In this document: piece after piece, positions 24,442 to 32,838 of the stretch
Numbering within the stretch: the first letter of the stretch is position 1
How the letters are laid out: each line of letters opens with the position of its first letter
NCBI GenBank assembly: GCA_021817605.1
Contig: JAKAUN010000006.1
Location: 62,001 to 126,000, forward strand
DNA from: Thermoplasmata archaeon
Lineage (GTDB): Archaea; Thermoplasmatota; Thermoplasmata; Lutacidiplasmatales; UBA184
Direction of reading: 5' to 3'
DNA: 64,000 nt
The notes under the pieces: model-generated
What the model saw: the letters and a program-made list of their open reading frames with translations, nothing else
Databases searched by the model: none
Told to the model about the DNA's origin: nothing
Translations under genes and position numbers: made by a program

Positions 24442-25605
24442 CTAGTGGACCATGTCGAGCTCGGGCCCGGAACGCTTGGCCGGGGCCGCGGTTGACCCAC
24501 CACCGAAAATCTGGGGGGATTTAACCCCGGTTACCACCAGCATCACGCGGATCGAGCTCTGCATCGTGGGGTCGACCGCCGCGCCCCAGATGATCCGGGC
24601 GTTCGGGCTGACCGTCCTCTGGACGACCTCGGCGGCCTTCTGCGCCTCGCTCACCGTCATGTCCGGGCCGCCCGTGACGTTGATGAGGGCCCCCGTGGCG
24701 CCGGCGATGTCGACGTGGAGGAGCGGGGAGTTGATCGCCTCGAGGACGGCGTCCTCGGCGCGGTTGTCGCTCTCCGACTCGCCGATCCCGATGAGGGCGA
24801 CTCCGCCGCCCTTCATGATCGTGCGCAGGTCGTTGAAATCGAGGTTCACCAGCCCGGGCCGCGTGATGATCTCCGTGATCCCCCGGATCGCCCGGGCGAG
24901 GACCGAATCGGCGACCTTGAAGGCGGTCTGGATCGGGAGGCGCGGGACGAGCTCGAGCAGCCGGTCGTTCGGGATGGTGATGACGGTGTCGACCGACGCC
25001 CTAAGGTGGTCGAGGCCGTAGGCCGCGTTCTCCTGGCGGACCAGTCCCTCGGAAGCGAACGGGAGCGTGCAGACGGCGATCGTGAGAGGAGGGTTCACCC
25101 CGTTGGCCTCCCTGGCGCACTGCGCGACGACCGGGGCCGAGCCGGTCCCGGTACCTCCGCCGAGCCCCAGGGTGATGAAGACCATGTCCGAGTTGCCGAG
25201 CGACTTTCGGAGCTCCTCCTCGGCCTCGTGCGCCGCCTGCTCTCCGACCTGGGGGAGCGCCCCGGCCCCGAGTCCCCGGGTAAGGCGGCGCCCGAGGAGG
25301 ATCTTGCGGGGGGCATGGATCGTGAGAAGGTGCTGGGCATCCGTGTTGCACGCGATCATGTCGGCGCCCGAGAGCCCCTCGTCCGCGAGGCGGTTGATCG
25401 TGTTGCAGCCGCCGCCCCCGCAGCCGACCACCTTAATGCTCGTTTTGAGCGAGGCGAGGAGCGCCTCGAGCTCGGCGTCGTCGTTGGAGGGGGGAGGAGG
25501 CGCCTCGGCCGCTCTCTTTCCTTCGACGGGCAGGTGGGCTAGGATCTCTTGAGCGAGCGGGCGCGTCACGCCGATGGGCCTCGGTCCGCCGAGCACCGGC
25601 TTCAT
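24442..25605 (-). CDS. ftsZ: Cell division GTPase FtsZ
   Basis: Tubulin-like GTPase forming the division ring. In the 387-residue product the G-box motif GGGTGTGSAP is in the first third, NTDAQHL precedes it, and the T7-loop region GLVNLDFNDLRTIMKGGG carries the catalytic acids. The N-terminus has a 55-residue extension before KVVGCGGGGCNTI; the C-terminus is short, with Pro/Ala linker. First gene of the ftsZ-secE-spt5-rpl11 cluster, an arrangement known in Euryarchaeota. The ATG at 25605 is used; a TATTA stretch only a few bases upstream leaves room for a later start. Confidence 0.96.
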   Translation of the reverse strand: MKPVLGGPRPIGVTRPLAQEILAHLPVEGKRAAEAPPPPSNDDAELEALLASLKTSIKVVGCGGGGCNTINRLADEGLSGADMIACNTDAQHLLTIHAPRKILLGRRLTRGLGAGALPQVGEQAAHEAEEELRKSLGNSDMVFITLGLGGGTGTGSAPVVAQCAREANGVNPPLTIAVCTLPFASEGLVRQENAAYGLDHLRASVDTVITIPNDRLLELVPRLPIQTAFKVADSVLARAIRGITEIITRPGLVNLDFNDLRTIMKGGGVALIGIGESESDNRAEDAVLEAINSPLLHVDIAGATGALINVTGGPDMTVSEAQKAAEVVQRTVSPNARIIWGAAVDPTMQSSIRVMLVVTGVKSPQIFGGGSTAAPAKRSGPELDMVH

Positions 25606-25614
25606 TATTAAGGG
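25606..25614 (+). promoter_or_regulatory. TATA-like box before mptE
   Basis: ATTATTAAG lies about 40 bases before the GTG at 25652, within the short divergent region beside ftsZ. Confidence 0.4.
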
Positions 25615-25651
25615 TTGGCGCAGAGCGGGCGTCGGTCCCGGCGGAGGGGGC

Positions 25652-26389
25652 GTGCGGTACGAGAGCTGGGCCCCGTTCTACGGGGAGATCCGTCGCTCCT
25701 TCGGCTTCGCGTTCGAGCGGGAGGAGCTTGCCGCGGCGCGCCTGGAGGCGCTCCTTGGCGAGCCGGCCCGCGTCGAACCGCTCGCGCGCCTGCGTCCCCG
25801 CCTCAAGGGGCGCGACGCGATCGTGGTGGGAGCGGCTCCGGGCGGCGGCCCTCCGCCTCTCTGGCGGCTCGCCCCTTCCGAGCCGGCCCCGGCCCTCCTC
25901 GCGGCGGACGGTGCGGCCGCCGCCTGCCTGGCCGCCGGCCTCGTGCCGACGGTCGTCGTCACCGACCTCGACGGACCGGTCCCGGCGCAGATCGCGGCCA
26001 ACCAGCGCGGCTCTCTGGTCGCCGTCCACGCCCACGGCGACAACGTCCCCGCCCTGGAGCGCTGGGTCCCGGAGTTCCCGGGGGAGCTGGCGGGCTCCTG
26101 GGCCGGTCCGCCGCGATCGTTTCTCCTCGATGTCGGCGGGTTCACCGACGGCGACCGCGCGGCGTTCCTCGCCGAGGAGCTCGGCGCCCGTCGCATCCTC
26201 CTCTGGGGCTTCGATTTTGCCACGGTCGAGGAGCCGACCGCCGAGGAGCGCGAGCGCAAGCTGCGCAAGCTCGCCTGGGCCCAAAGGCTCCTCGGGGAGC
26301 TCGACCGCACGGGCCGCTCGCCGCTCTTTCTCTGGCGGCGCGACGGGCGCCTACTGCCCTACGGCAGCGCCGAGAGCTCGACCAGGTAG
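25652..26389 (+). CDS. mptE: 6-hydroxymethyl-7,8-dihydropterin pyrophosphokinase (MptE-like)
   Basis: Transfers pyrophosphate from ATP to the pterin alcohol in archaeal folate/methanopterin synthesis. The 245-residue product has DUF115/MptE marks: AIVVGAAPGG near residue 55, LLAADGAAAACLAAGLVPTVVVTDLDG (about 80-108), AVHAHGDN and the late LLWGFDF. The GTG at 25652 is chosen because the family starts with W-x-P-x-Y; the longer frame upstream overlaps ftsZ. Divergent from ftsZ. Its last 31 bases overlap the convergent membrane-protein gene. Confidence 0.88.
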   Translation: MRYESWAPFYGEIRRSFGFAFEREELAAARLEALLGEPARVEPLARLRPRLKGRDAIVVGAAPGGGPPPLWRLAPSEPAPALLAADGAAAACLAAGLVPTVVVTDLDGPVPAQIAANQRGSLVAVHAHGDNVPALERWVPEFPGELAGSWAGPPRSFLLDVGGFTDGDRAAFLAEELGARRILLWGFDFATVEEPTAEERERKLRKLAWAQRLLGELDRTGRSPLFLWRRDGRLLPYGSAESSTR

Positions 26390-28212
26390 ACGACCTCGCG
26401 CCCGTTCTCGTAGAGCGGGACGAACGCCGGCAGCCCAAACCATCCGATCGCCGCGTCGCTCAGCGGGCGCGCGAGCGCGCCCGGGTCGAGCGCCACGCCC
26501 GCATACATCACGGAGTCGATCGCCACGAAGTCGATCGCCGACGGATGAGCCGGGTCAGGAACCCCCACGCTGCGTAGCTCGGCGAAGGCGGCGGCTTGGT
26601 TCGAGCCCGTGAACAGGGCCGGGGTCGTGACCCAGGTCGCCCGAAGCCCGTCGACGCCGAAGACCATCGAGCTCAACCGATGGTCGCTGGCGAGGGTCGC
26701 ACCGGCGGGCAGGGCGATCCCGATCCACATCCACAGCGCCGCGTCGCCGTGGGTGAGCCCCTCCTGGAAGCCGCCGAAATCGGCCTGCGGCGGGTAGACG
26801 ATCGCGGCGTTGGCGGCGAGGACGAGCGCGACGGCGAGGCTCGCGGCCAGCAGCCCTCGACGGCCGGCGCGGCTCTGGGCCCGGGCGACCAGGCGTCCGG
26901 TCCCGACGGCGAAGAGAAGCCCGAGGGGGATGAGCAGGTACTCGACGTGGCGGTCGGGGGCGATCGCGTTGGCGAACTCGAGCACCCCACCGAGCGACGG
27001 GTCGCTCGCGCCGACGGCCGCGAGCAGCAGCATGAGAGCCGCCGACAGCCCGATCGCGCCGAGGAGCGTGAGGGCGAAGGGTCCGAGCCGCGCGGGGGTG
27101 AGCGCCCTTCGGCTGCCCGAGCAGAGGATCCCCACGAGGAGGACCGGTGCGAACCAGAGGATCGCGCCGGGGGCGGTGTGCTGGGTGGTGCCGGGTAGGT
27201 CGACCACGAGCAGCACCGAGACCGCGCCGAAGATCCCCGCGCTGAGGAGAGCGGCATCCCGCACGACGCTCCTATCGCTCGGGACGCGGACCCAGCGCCG
27301 CTCCCTCTGCGCGAGGGGGCGCGCCCGAGCCCTCCGCCAGCGGAGGAGGAGCGCGGAGACCCCGAGGACGGCCAGCGCGAGGGCCTCGAACGCCGCGAAG
27401 CCGACCTGGGGGCTGCCCCCGAACCCGGGAAGGAGCACCTTGGCGACGAACTCCCGGGTCCCGTAGAACCAGAAGAGGAAGGTCCCGGTCACGAACGCAG
27501 CGAGGAAGACGAACTCGCGCCGCGGGAACCGTCGGCTCCACAGGCCCGGCCGCCAGAGCTCGAGGAACAGGATCCCGAACAGCGAGCCGACCGCGAAGAA
27601 GTAGCTCGAGAGGTGGTGCGTGACGACCAGCGCCCCGGCGGTCGGCACGAGGAGCGCGTACCAGCGGCCGTCCCGGCGTCCCTCAACGAGCATCCACCAC
27701 GCCGCGACGCAGAACAGGTCCCCGAGGGCGAGCGGGGCCGGGTGGGCGAGGGAGAAGAGCCGGGGCATCCCCACCGAGCTCATCCCGGCCGCGAGCAGGG
27801 CGACCGTGTCGTGCGGGTAGAGGCGACGGAACAGAAGGAAGAGCGGCAGCACCGAGAGCACGCTCGCCACCGGCACGACGACTCCGAGCGCCGTGAACGG
27901 GTCGAGGCCGAGCGCCCCGGAGGAGCCGGCGGCCAAAAGGAAGATCCCGGGGAAGTCCGGGTAGGCGGTGCCCCAGCCGGCGTAGGCAGCTCCGTGGGGC
28001 AGCGTGCCGGTCGCGACCAGGTCGGAGGTCAGGCGATAGTACTCGCCCGTGTCGGAGCCGAACGCCGAGAAGTTCGCGTACGGCTCGAGGACGAGGAAGC
28101 AGAGCAAGAGCGCAAGCCCGACGAGCAGGAGGAGCGACTCGACCCGCAGCGGAGGGGCGCCGCGCGCGGACCCCGGCGACGGCGAGCTCTCGGTCCGCGC
28201 GGAGCGGTCCAT
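26359..28212 (-). CDS. Large membrane protein, GT-C-like glycosyltransferase or related
   Basis: About 617 residues with a dozen or more hydrophobic segments, beginning at residue 24 or so. The first extracellular loop holds the acidic pattern SAFGSDTGEYYRL, similar to the D-x-E/D-x-Y loop of GT-C enzymes that use lipid-linked sugars. A TVAL-to-PAPLALGDLF region and a final soluble portion of about 130 residues after the last helix also fit. No family can be named with certainty. The ATG at 28212 gives a cleaner N-terminus than the one at 28224. The 3' end overlaps mptE by 31 bases. Confidence 0.65.
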   Translation of the reverse strand: MDRSARTESSPSPGSARGAPPLRVESLLLLVGLALLLCFLVLEPYANFSAFGSDTGEYYRLTSDLVATGTLPHGAAYAGWGTAYPDFPGIFLLAAGSSGALGLDPFTALGVVVPVASVLSVLPLFLLFRRLYPHDTVALLAAGMSSVGMPRLFSLAHPAPLALGDLFCVAAWWMLVEGRRDGRWYALLVPTAGALVVTHHLSSYFFAVGSLFGILFLELWRPGLWSRRFPRREFVFLAAFVTGTFLFWFYGTREFVAKVLLPGFGGSPQVGFAAFEALALAVLGVSALLLRWRRARARPLAQRERRWVRVPSDRSVVRDAALLSAGIFGAVSVLLVVDLPGTTQHTAPGAILWFAPVLLVGILCSGSRRALTPARLGPFALTLLGAIGLSAALMLLLAAVGASDPSLGGVLEFANAIAPDRHVEYLLIPLGLLFAVGTGRLVARAQSRAGRRGLLAASLAVALVLAANAAIVYPPQADFGGFQEGLTHGDAALWMWIGIALPAGATLASDHRLSSMVFGVDGLRATWVTTPALFTGSNQAAAFAELRSVGVPDPAHPSAIDFVAIDSVMYAGVALDPGALARPLSDAAIGWFGLPAFVPLYENGREVVYLVELSALP

Positions 28213-28294
28213 CCGGGGGTGCAACGGACTCCCTTGCTAAAGGGGCATGTTCGAGTCGCCCCGGCCCAGAGGGTCGGACCGGCCGGGCACCATA

Positions 28295-28302
28295 CCTAAA
28301 TA
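28295..28302 (+). promoter_or_regulatory. TATA-like box before the Lys/Ala/Pro-tail gene
   Basis: CCTAAATA about 40 bases before the GTG at 28339; the only AT-rich octamer in this gap. Confidence 0.5.
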
Positions 28303-28338
28303 GGGGGGCTTGGTGCCGCCGAAGCGAGGTTTCCGAGG

Positions 28339-28692
28339 GTGCCCACGTCCCGCCGAGCCAAGCCCCACACCCGCCCTGCCGCCAAGAAGGCCCGGCATGG
28401 GCCCGTCCCGGCGCCGTCGCGCACGAAACCCGCGGCGAAGAAGCCCGCGGCCAAGCCGGCGAAAAAGGCAGCCCCGGCGGCCCCCAAGGCCGCCGCTGCC
28501 CCGGTGCCGGAGCTCAACCTTCCGCTCCCTGGGGGCCGCCGCCACCTTCTCTCGCTGTCCTTCGTCCGGGACGGAGACGAGTTCCTCGCGCGCCTGGAGA
28601 CCGACTCCGGGCACATCACCGAGCTCAAGAACCGCTCCCTCGACCAGCTGCTAACGCTGGTCGCGGGGGAGCTCGAAGACCTCCTGGCCTAG
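28339..28692 (+). CDS. Small protein with histone H1-like basic tail
   Basis: A 117-residue protein. Residues 1-57 are rich in Lys, Ala and Pro with repeats of AKK and KPA, like eukaryotic H1 tails or bacterial Hc1/AlgP tails. Residues 60-117 form a compact acidic domain (LPGGRRHLLSLSFVRDGDEFL, LLTLVAGELEDLLA). The tail probably binds nucleic acid and the small domain may bind protein; both are inference from composition. GTG start chosen by the TATA spacing. The gene stands alone between a divergent membrane-protein gene and a convergent one. Confidence 0.65.
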   Translation: MPTSRRAKPHTRPAAKKARHGPVPAPSRTKPAAKKPAAKPAKKAAPAAPKAAAAPVPELNLPLPGGRRHLLSLSFVRDGDEFLARLETDSGHITELKNRSLDQLLTLVAGELEDLLA

Positions 28693-28713
28693 GCGGAAGG
28701 CGGGCGGGAGCGC

Positions 28714-29196
28714 TCACGCCGCCGCGGGGGGGAGTGGCCCCCCCACGTGGGAGGGCTCGAGAAGGCCCTCCTCCACGAGGAACGTGACCCGTCGTCCCTT
28801 CGTCCTCGGGGTGAGCTCGACCTGCTGGACGGGCGCCGCGGAGAGCAGCCCCGCGCGGTACTGTCGGACGACCCGCACGTCGAGCGCCCCGAGGGGCGGC
28901 AGCCGCCGCCGCTGGCCGAAGCGGCCCACGAGCACGGTGGCGTCTCCCGCGAGCTCGATCCGTCGCGGTGCCGAGCTCAGCGCCAGGCCGACTCCGAGGA
29001 GGCCGACGACGACCGCCACCCCCCCGAAGAGGGCGAGGCCGGCGGTCGCGCCGGGGCTCTGGCCTCCGGTGGCGCTGCGCGCGATGACGGCGAGGAACGC
29101 GTAGAGCGCCGCGAGCACGACCGCGTAGAGCAGGGAGAGCCTCAGCGCCCTCTGGGTCGCCGAGCGGTTGTCGAGGACCCTTAGCTCGCTCGTCAC
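28714..29196 (-). CDS. Membrane protein with two helices and a PH-like domain
   Basis: A 160-residue protein. Two hydrophobic helices (about 21-42 and 52-72) are joined by a short loop, and the C-terminal 85 residues ([22 protein letters not shown] to [17 protein letters not shown]) look like a small beta domain of the bacterial-PH type. Similar two-helix plus PH proteins are widespread and uncharacterised. Membrane position is predicted from the helices. It ends 22 bases from the convergent H1-tail gene. Confidence 0.6.
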   Translation of the reverse strand: MTSELRVLDNRSATQRALRLSLLYAVVLAALYAFLAVIARSATGGQSPGATAGLALFGGVAVVVGLLGVGLALSSAPRRIELAGDATVLVGRFGQRRRLPPLGALDVRVVRQYRAGLLSAAPVQQVELTPRTKGRRVTFLVEEGLLEPSHVGGPLPPAAA

Positions 29197-29366
29197 GGGA
29201 GGGGCGGCCGCGGAGCCTCCCCTGCGGACCGGGACGCGGACCGCCCGGTCCCGCGGAGAGGAGCCGGCGCGGGCGACGCGGACAGGCCGGTACGCGCTCA
29301 GGGGCCCTCCGCGTCAGAGAGCGTACGACCGTGGCCTTAAAGCTAGGCGAGGAGGATCGGGAGGCG

Positions 29367-29783
29367 ATGGCGAGCCGTACGGAGTATCTGGTGATGCGGA
29401 CGGAGAACGCGCACGAGTTCGTGAACCTCACCGAGAAGGTCCGCTCCCTCGTCCGCTCGAGCGGGATCGCCGAAGGGTTCGTCCTCGTCTCGTCCATGCA
29501 CATTACCTCGGCGGTCTTCGTCAACGACAACGAAGCCGGCCTGCTCTCCGACATCGAGGAGTGGGCCGAGCGCCTCGCCCCCCGCGGCGACTACGCCCAC
29601 CACCGCACCGGCGAGACGAACGGCGACGCCCATCTCAAGAACCTCCTCCTCGGCCACGAGGTCGTCCTGCCCGTGACCAAGGGAGATCTCGACCTCGGAC
29701 CCTGGGAGCAGGTCTTCTACGGGGAGTTCGACGGCCGCCGGCCGAAGCGCGTGGTCGTCAAGGTCGTGGGAGACCCGCGTTAG
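29367..29783 (+). CDS. YjbQ (UPF0047) family protein
   Basis: A 138-residue trimeric protein family known to have weak thiamine-phosphate synthase activity. The product has the signature [43 protein letters not shown] and [12 protein letters not shown], including the conserved His residues and an Asn/Glu set for metal binding. The ATG at 29367 is chosen over the in-frame GTG at 29331: GGGAGG lies just before it and the family starts there. The end overlaps the convergent protease gene by 26 bases. Confidence 0.9.
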   Translation: MASRTEYLVMRTENAHEFVNLTEKVRSLVRSSGIAEGFVLVSSMHITSAVFVNDNEAGLLSDIEEWAERLAPRGDYAHHRTGETNGDAHLKNLLLGHEVVLPVTKGDLDLGPWEQVFYGEFDGRRPKRVVVKVVGDPR

Positions 29784-30663
29784 CGCTCGTCGGAGGCGAC
29801 AGGGGCGCGAACGACATCCGGCCCGTCGCCAGGTCGTAGCCGGTGTCGAACCGGTCGAGGAACCCCCCGCCGACGAGGCCGTCGTAGATGATCCTCTGGA
29901 AGAGGGTGGGACCCGCCGGCGCCCGCACCGTAGATGCGTCGGCAAGGGCGATCGCCCCGTCGAGCCGCGTGGCCCAGCGCACGTAGTTCTGCCCGGTCTC
30001 GTCCACCCCCTCGGTCCGGCGGACCTTGGGGTCGTCGGGGCGCACGCCGAGCCCCGCCATGAACCTCTCGTCCAGGATGAGCGCCTCCGAGCCGGTATCG
30101 ACCTCGACGCGCACCGCGGTGCCGGTCGGAAGGAGGAGGTCGAGGAAGAGCTGGACGGAGGGCCCCTCGCGCACGAGGTGCACGGGGACCTCGGCGAGGC
30201 GGTCGCGGAGCTCCTTCGGCGTGGGCTCCTCGCCGATCCGCACCTCGCCGGCGCGGGGGGCGATGACGAGGCGGCGACCCTCGAAGAGCCCGAGCGAGAG
30301 GAACCCGCCGATCCCCCTCAGCGGGTCGGGGAAGCCTGTCGTGTCGATCGTCCCGAAGACGGCGTCGGCCCAGGCGCTCCGTCCCACGGCGAGGGAGGGA
30401 AGCGTGCCGAGCGGAACGCTCACCGCCTGGCCGGACATGCGACGGCCGGTAAAGCGCGTGCCATCCGGCTTCCAGCCGACGCGCTCGGCGAGCTCGGAGC
30501 TGAGGAGGTTGACTCCGATGCCGGTGTCGAGGACGAGCCGCGTGTCGACCGTCCCGGCGAGGCGGGCCGGCAGGGTCAGCAGGTGAGCCAGTCGACCGAA
30601 ACGCACGACCGCCGGTCGCAAAGGGAACTCCCGTCGCTCGCCCGAGGGGTCCTCGGGAGCCAC
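29758..30663 (-). CDS. Retropepsin-like aspartic protease, two-domain
   Basis: A 301-residue soluble protein with two copies of the retropepsin Asp-Thr-Gly triad, [12 protein letters not shown] (about residues 34-45) and [12 protein letters not shown] (about 184-195). Each is followed by the expected hydrophobic-hydrophobic-Gly segment (LLRGIGG-type and VGGGFLDRF). Unlike retroviral proteases, which work as dimers of one domain, both halves are in one chain, as in pepsin and in two-domain archaeal/bacterial aspartyl proteins. Start GTG 30663, just 2 bases after the isocitrate dehydrogenase stop, so co-transcribed. No signal peptide, so cytoplasmic. Confidence 0.75.
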   Translation of the reverse strand: MAPEDPSGERREFPLRPAVVRFGRLAHLLTLPARLAGTVDTRLVLDTGIGVNLLSSELAERVGWKPDGTRFTGRRMSGQAVSVPLGTLPSLAVGRSAWADAVFGTIDTTGFPDPLRGIGGFLSLGLFEGRRLVIAPRAGEVRIGEEPTPKELRDRLAEVPVHLVREGPSVQLFLDLLLPTGTAVRVEVDTGSEALILDERFMAGLGVRPDDPKVRRTEGVDETGQNYVRWATRLDGAIALADASTVRAPAGPTLFQRIIYDGLVGGGFLDRFDTGYDLATGRMSFAPLSPPTSANAGLPRP

Positions 30664-30665
30664 GC

Positions 30666-31778
30666 CTAGGCCTCGAGCGTCGGGTCGCTCGCCCCGGCCC
30701 CGAAAGCGGAGGCAGCCTTCGGGAGGGGAGCGTCCAGATCGACGAGGGGGACCTTGCGCGCGATCTCCGCGGCCATCGCCGAACAGCTCGACGGGGTGAC
30801 GGGCCGGGCGGTGTAGCCGGGAAGGGCGAGGTCGTAGGTGACGACCTTCTTCTCCGCGATCGTCTCCCAGACGGCCCGGAAGACGCGGTCCGCCGCCTCC
30901 TTCTCTCCGAGGTGACGCAGCAATAGCTCGACGCAGAGGATCTCGGCCACCGGGTCGGCGCGGTCCTGTCCGGCGTACTTCGGAGCCGAGCCGTGGACCG
31001 GCTCGAACGCGGCGATGGTGTCCCCGTAGAGCGCTCCCGGGGCGACGCCGAGCCCGCCGGCGAGCCCCGCGCAGAGGTCGGAGAGGATGTCGCCGAAGAG
31101 GTTGGTCGTGACGATCACGTCGTACTCCCCCGGCTTCTTGGCGAGCTGCATGCACATGTTGTCGATGAGCCGCTCGTCGGAGGCGATGTCGGGGTACTTC
31201 GAGGCGACCTCGCGGAAGACCGTCTGGAACAGCCCGCCGGTCGTCTTCATGATGTTGGCCTTGTGGACGCCGGTCACCCGCTTGCGGCCGAGCTTGCGGG
31301 CAAGTTCGAAGGCGAACCGCACGATCCGCTCGGAGGCCTTGCGCGTGACCACCGCGACCGTCTCCGCGGCGCTGTGCTCCCGGTCCACCCAGTGCTCGAC
31401 CCCGGAGTAAAGGCCCTCGGTCGCCTCGCGGACGACGACCAGATCGGTCTCGGGGAACCGGGTCCCCTCACCGGCGATCGCCCGTGCGGGGCGGACCGAG
31501 GCGTAGAGATCGAGCTGCTGGCGCAGCGCCACGTTCACCGAGCGAAAGCCGCTGCCGATCGGCGTCGTGATCGGCCCCTTGAGGGCGAGGCGGTTGCGGC
31601 GGACCGACTCGAGGACCTCGTCAGGGAGCGGCGTGCCACGCGCGCGGATCGCCGGCTCGCCGGCCTCGACCACTTCCCATTCGAAGGGGACGCCGGTCGC
31701 CTCGGCGATCTTGCGGGCCGCGGCGGTGACCTCCGGACCGATGCCGTCCCCCGGGATCACCGTCACCCGATACGTCAT
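30666..31778 (-). CDS. icd: Isocitrate dehydrogenase (isocitrate/isopropylmalate dehydrogenase family)
   Basis: Oxidative decarboxylation of isocitrate in the citric acid cycle. The 370-residue product has IPGDGIGPEVT, the substrate loop GFRSVNVALRQQLDLYASVRPAR with the Ser and Asn used by isocitrate dehydrogenases (isopropylmalate enzymes differ), and the family end motif HGSAPKYAGQDRADP. The Lys-Tyr pair in SAPKYAG is the one that fixes NADP in E. coli enzyme, where NAD enzymes have Asp-Ile; a KKVVTYD with the other Tyr also fits. The expected later Arg is missing, so NADP is likely but not certain. It works with the aconitase at 1-3.7 kb. Confidence 0.85.
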   Translation of the reverse strand: MTYRVTVIPGDGIGPEVTAAARKIAEATGVPFEWEVVEAGEPAIRARGTPLPDEVLESVRRNRLALKGPITTPIGSGFRSVNVALRQQLDLYASVRPARAIAGEGTRFPETDLVVVREATEGLYSGVEHWVDREHSAAETVAVVTRKASERIVRFAFELARKLGRKRVTGVHKANIMKTTGGLFQTVFREVASKYPDIASDERLIDNMCMQLAKKPGEYDVIVTTNLFGDILSDLCAGLAGGLGVAPGALYGDTIAAFEPVHGSAPKYAGQDRADPVAEILCVELLLRHLGEKEAADRVFRAVWETIAEKKVVTYDLALPGYTARPVTPSSCSAMAAEIARKVPLVDLDAPLPKAASAFGAGASDPTLEA

Positions 31779-31825
31779 GGAATCTCGACCTCGTCGGCCG
31801 AGACGCGACGGGATTTAAGCGGCGC

Positions 31826-32746
31826 TCACCGAGCCGGCCTTCCGCTGCCCGCCGGGGGCCCGAGCGCGGGCAGGAGGAGCCGAAGGACCTTGTCGCGGAC
31901 CGCGCCGGGGTCGCGCACCGGGCTCCAGAGGACCACGACGAGGTCGTAGGAAGTGCTGCCTACCTCCGCGAGCTCGATCCGCGCCGGAGGGGCTCCGGCG
32001 AACGGCGGGGGGAACGCCTCGGAGATGGCGGGCAGGAGTCCCTCCACGCCGGCGATCCCGACGCTCGTAGGGACCGAGAGGCGCACCCGGTGGAGCAGCG
32101 GGCCGCGCGGGGCGAGCAGAAGCGCCGAGATGACGACCGCGTTGGGGACCCGGGCCTGTCCGCCCGAGTCGAGGGCGAGGATGGTGTAGACGAGTCCGAT
32201 GTCCTCGACGGTCCCGCCGTAGCTCGGGTAGATCGCCTCGTGGGGATAGGTCGGCGGCAGGACCCCGTAGCTCGCGCTCACGAGGCTCACGCGGTCCCCC
32301 GGGCGGAACGGGTCGGCGAAGACGAGGAGGAGCCCGGCAAAGACGTTCGCGAGGACCGTCTGGGCAGCGAGGCCGAGGACGATCCCCGTGAACCCCGCGC
32401 CGAGGAAGATCGAGTCGGCGGAGACTCCCGCAAGCCGGAAGAGCGCCAGGACCGCCCCGATGGCGATGAGGAGGTTGAGGAAGATACGGACGGCGTGACG
32501 ACGGCTCGAGAGCCCCTCGCGCTGGAGCACGCTGGTCGCCGCGTGACCGAGCGCGCGGGCGACCAGGTAGGCGACCAGAACGATCGCCCCCGCTTCGAGC
32601 AGGTCGACCTCGGACGAGGTGAACGGCGCGAGGTGCCGCACGTCGAAGATGGCGAACAGGAGGTACAGCGCGACAGCAAACACCCCGGCGAGGAAGAGGT
32701 CGCGGGCGAGGATGCGCAGCGGCCGGGGCACAGGGGCGGGTTGCAT
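31826..32746 (-). CDS. MscS-family mechanosensitive channel
   Basis: A protein of about 306 residues. It has four hydrophobic segments, the last being the pore helix pattern SIFLGAGFTGIVLGLAAQTVLANVFAGLLLVF (Gly/Ala-rich, about residues 110-140), followed by DPFRPGDRV and a beta domain, GTVEDIGLVYTILALD and RVPNAVVI. This is the classic MscS core. It would protect the cell against osmotic downshock at the cytoplasmic membrane. The ATG at 32746 is chosen; GTG at 32758 in frame is the alternative. Gap of 48 bases to the isocitrate dehydrogenase gene on the same strand. Confidence 0.92.
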   Translation of the reverse strand: MQPAPVPRPLRILARDLFLAGVFAVALYLLFAIFDVRHLAPFTSSEVDLLEAGAIVLVAYLVARALGHAATSVLQREGLSSRRHAVRIFLNLLIAIGAVLALFRLAGVSADSIFLGAGFTGIVLGLAAQTVLANVFAGLLLVFADPFRPGDRVSLVSASYGVLPPTYPHEAIYPSYGGTVEDIGLVYTILALDSGGQARVPNAVVISALLLAPRGPLLHRVRLSVPTSVGIAGVEGLLPAISEAFPPPFAGAPPARIELAEVGSTSYDLVVVLWSPVRDPGAVRDKVLRLLLPALGPPAGSGRPAR

Positions 32747-32808
32747 GGGAGGAGCCACGGGCGAGGGGAGATGGCAGTTTCCATGCGGCGTCCTCTCTTC
32801 TAACAGTA

Positions 32809-32818
32809 TTCTTATACA
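32809..32818 (+). promoter_or_regulatory. TATA box for the Orc1/Cdc6-like gene
   Basis: TTCTTATACAA stretch (TTATAC at 32812-32817) about 25 bases before the ATG at 32839, fitting a leaderless transcript. Confidence 0.55.
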
Positions 32819-32838
32819 ACGCAGAGAATCGTCAGGGC

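Noticed and set aside
32747-32838. Replication origin next to the Orc1/Cdc6-like gene
   Set aside because: The intergenic region is under 100 bases with one TATA box and no origin-recognition-box repeats; skew was not computable here.
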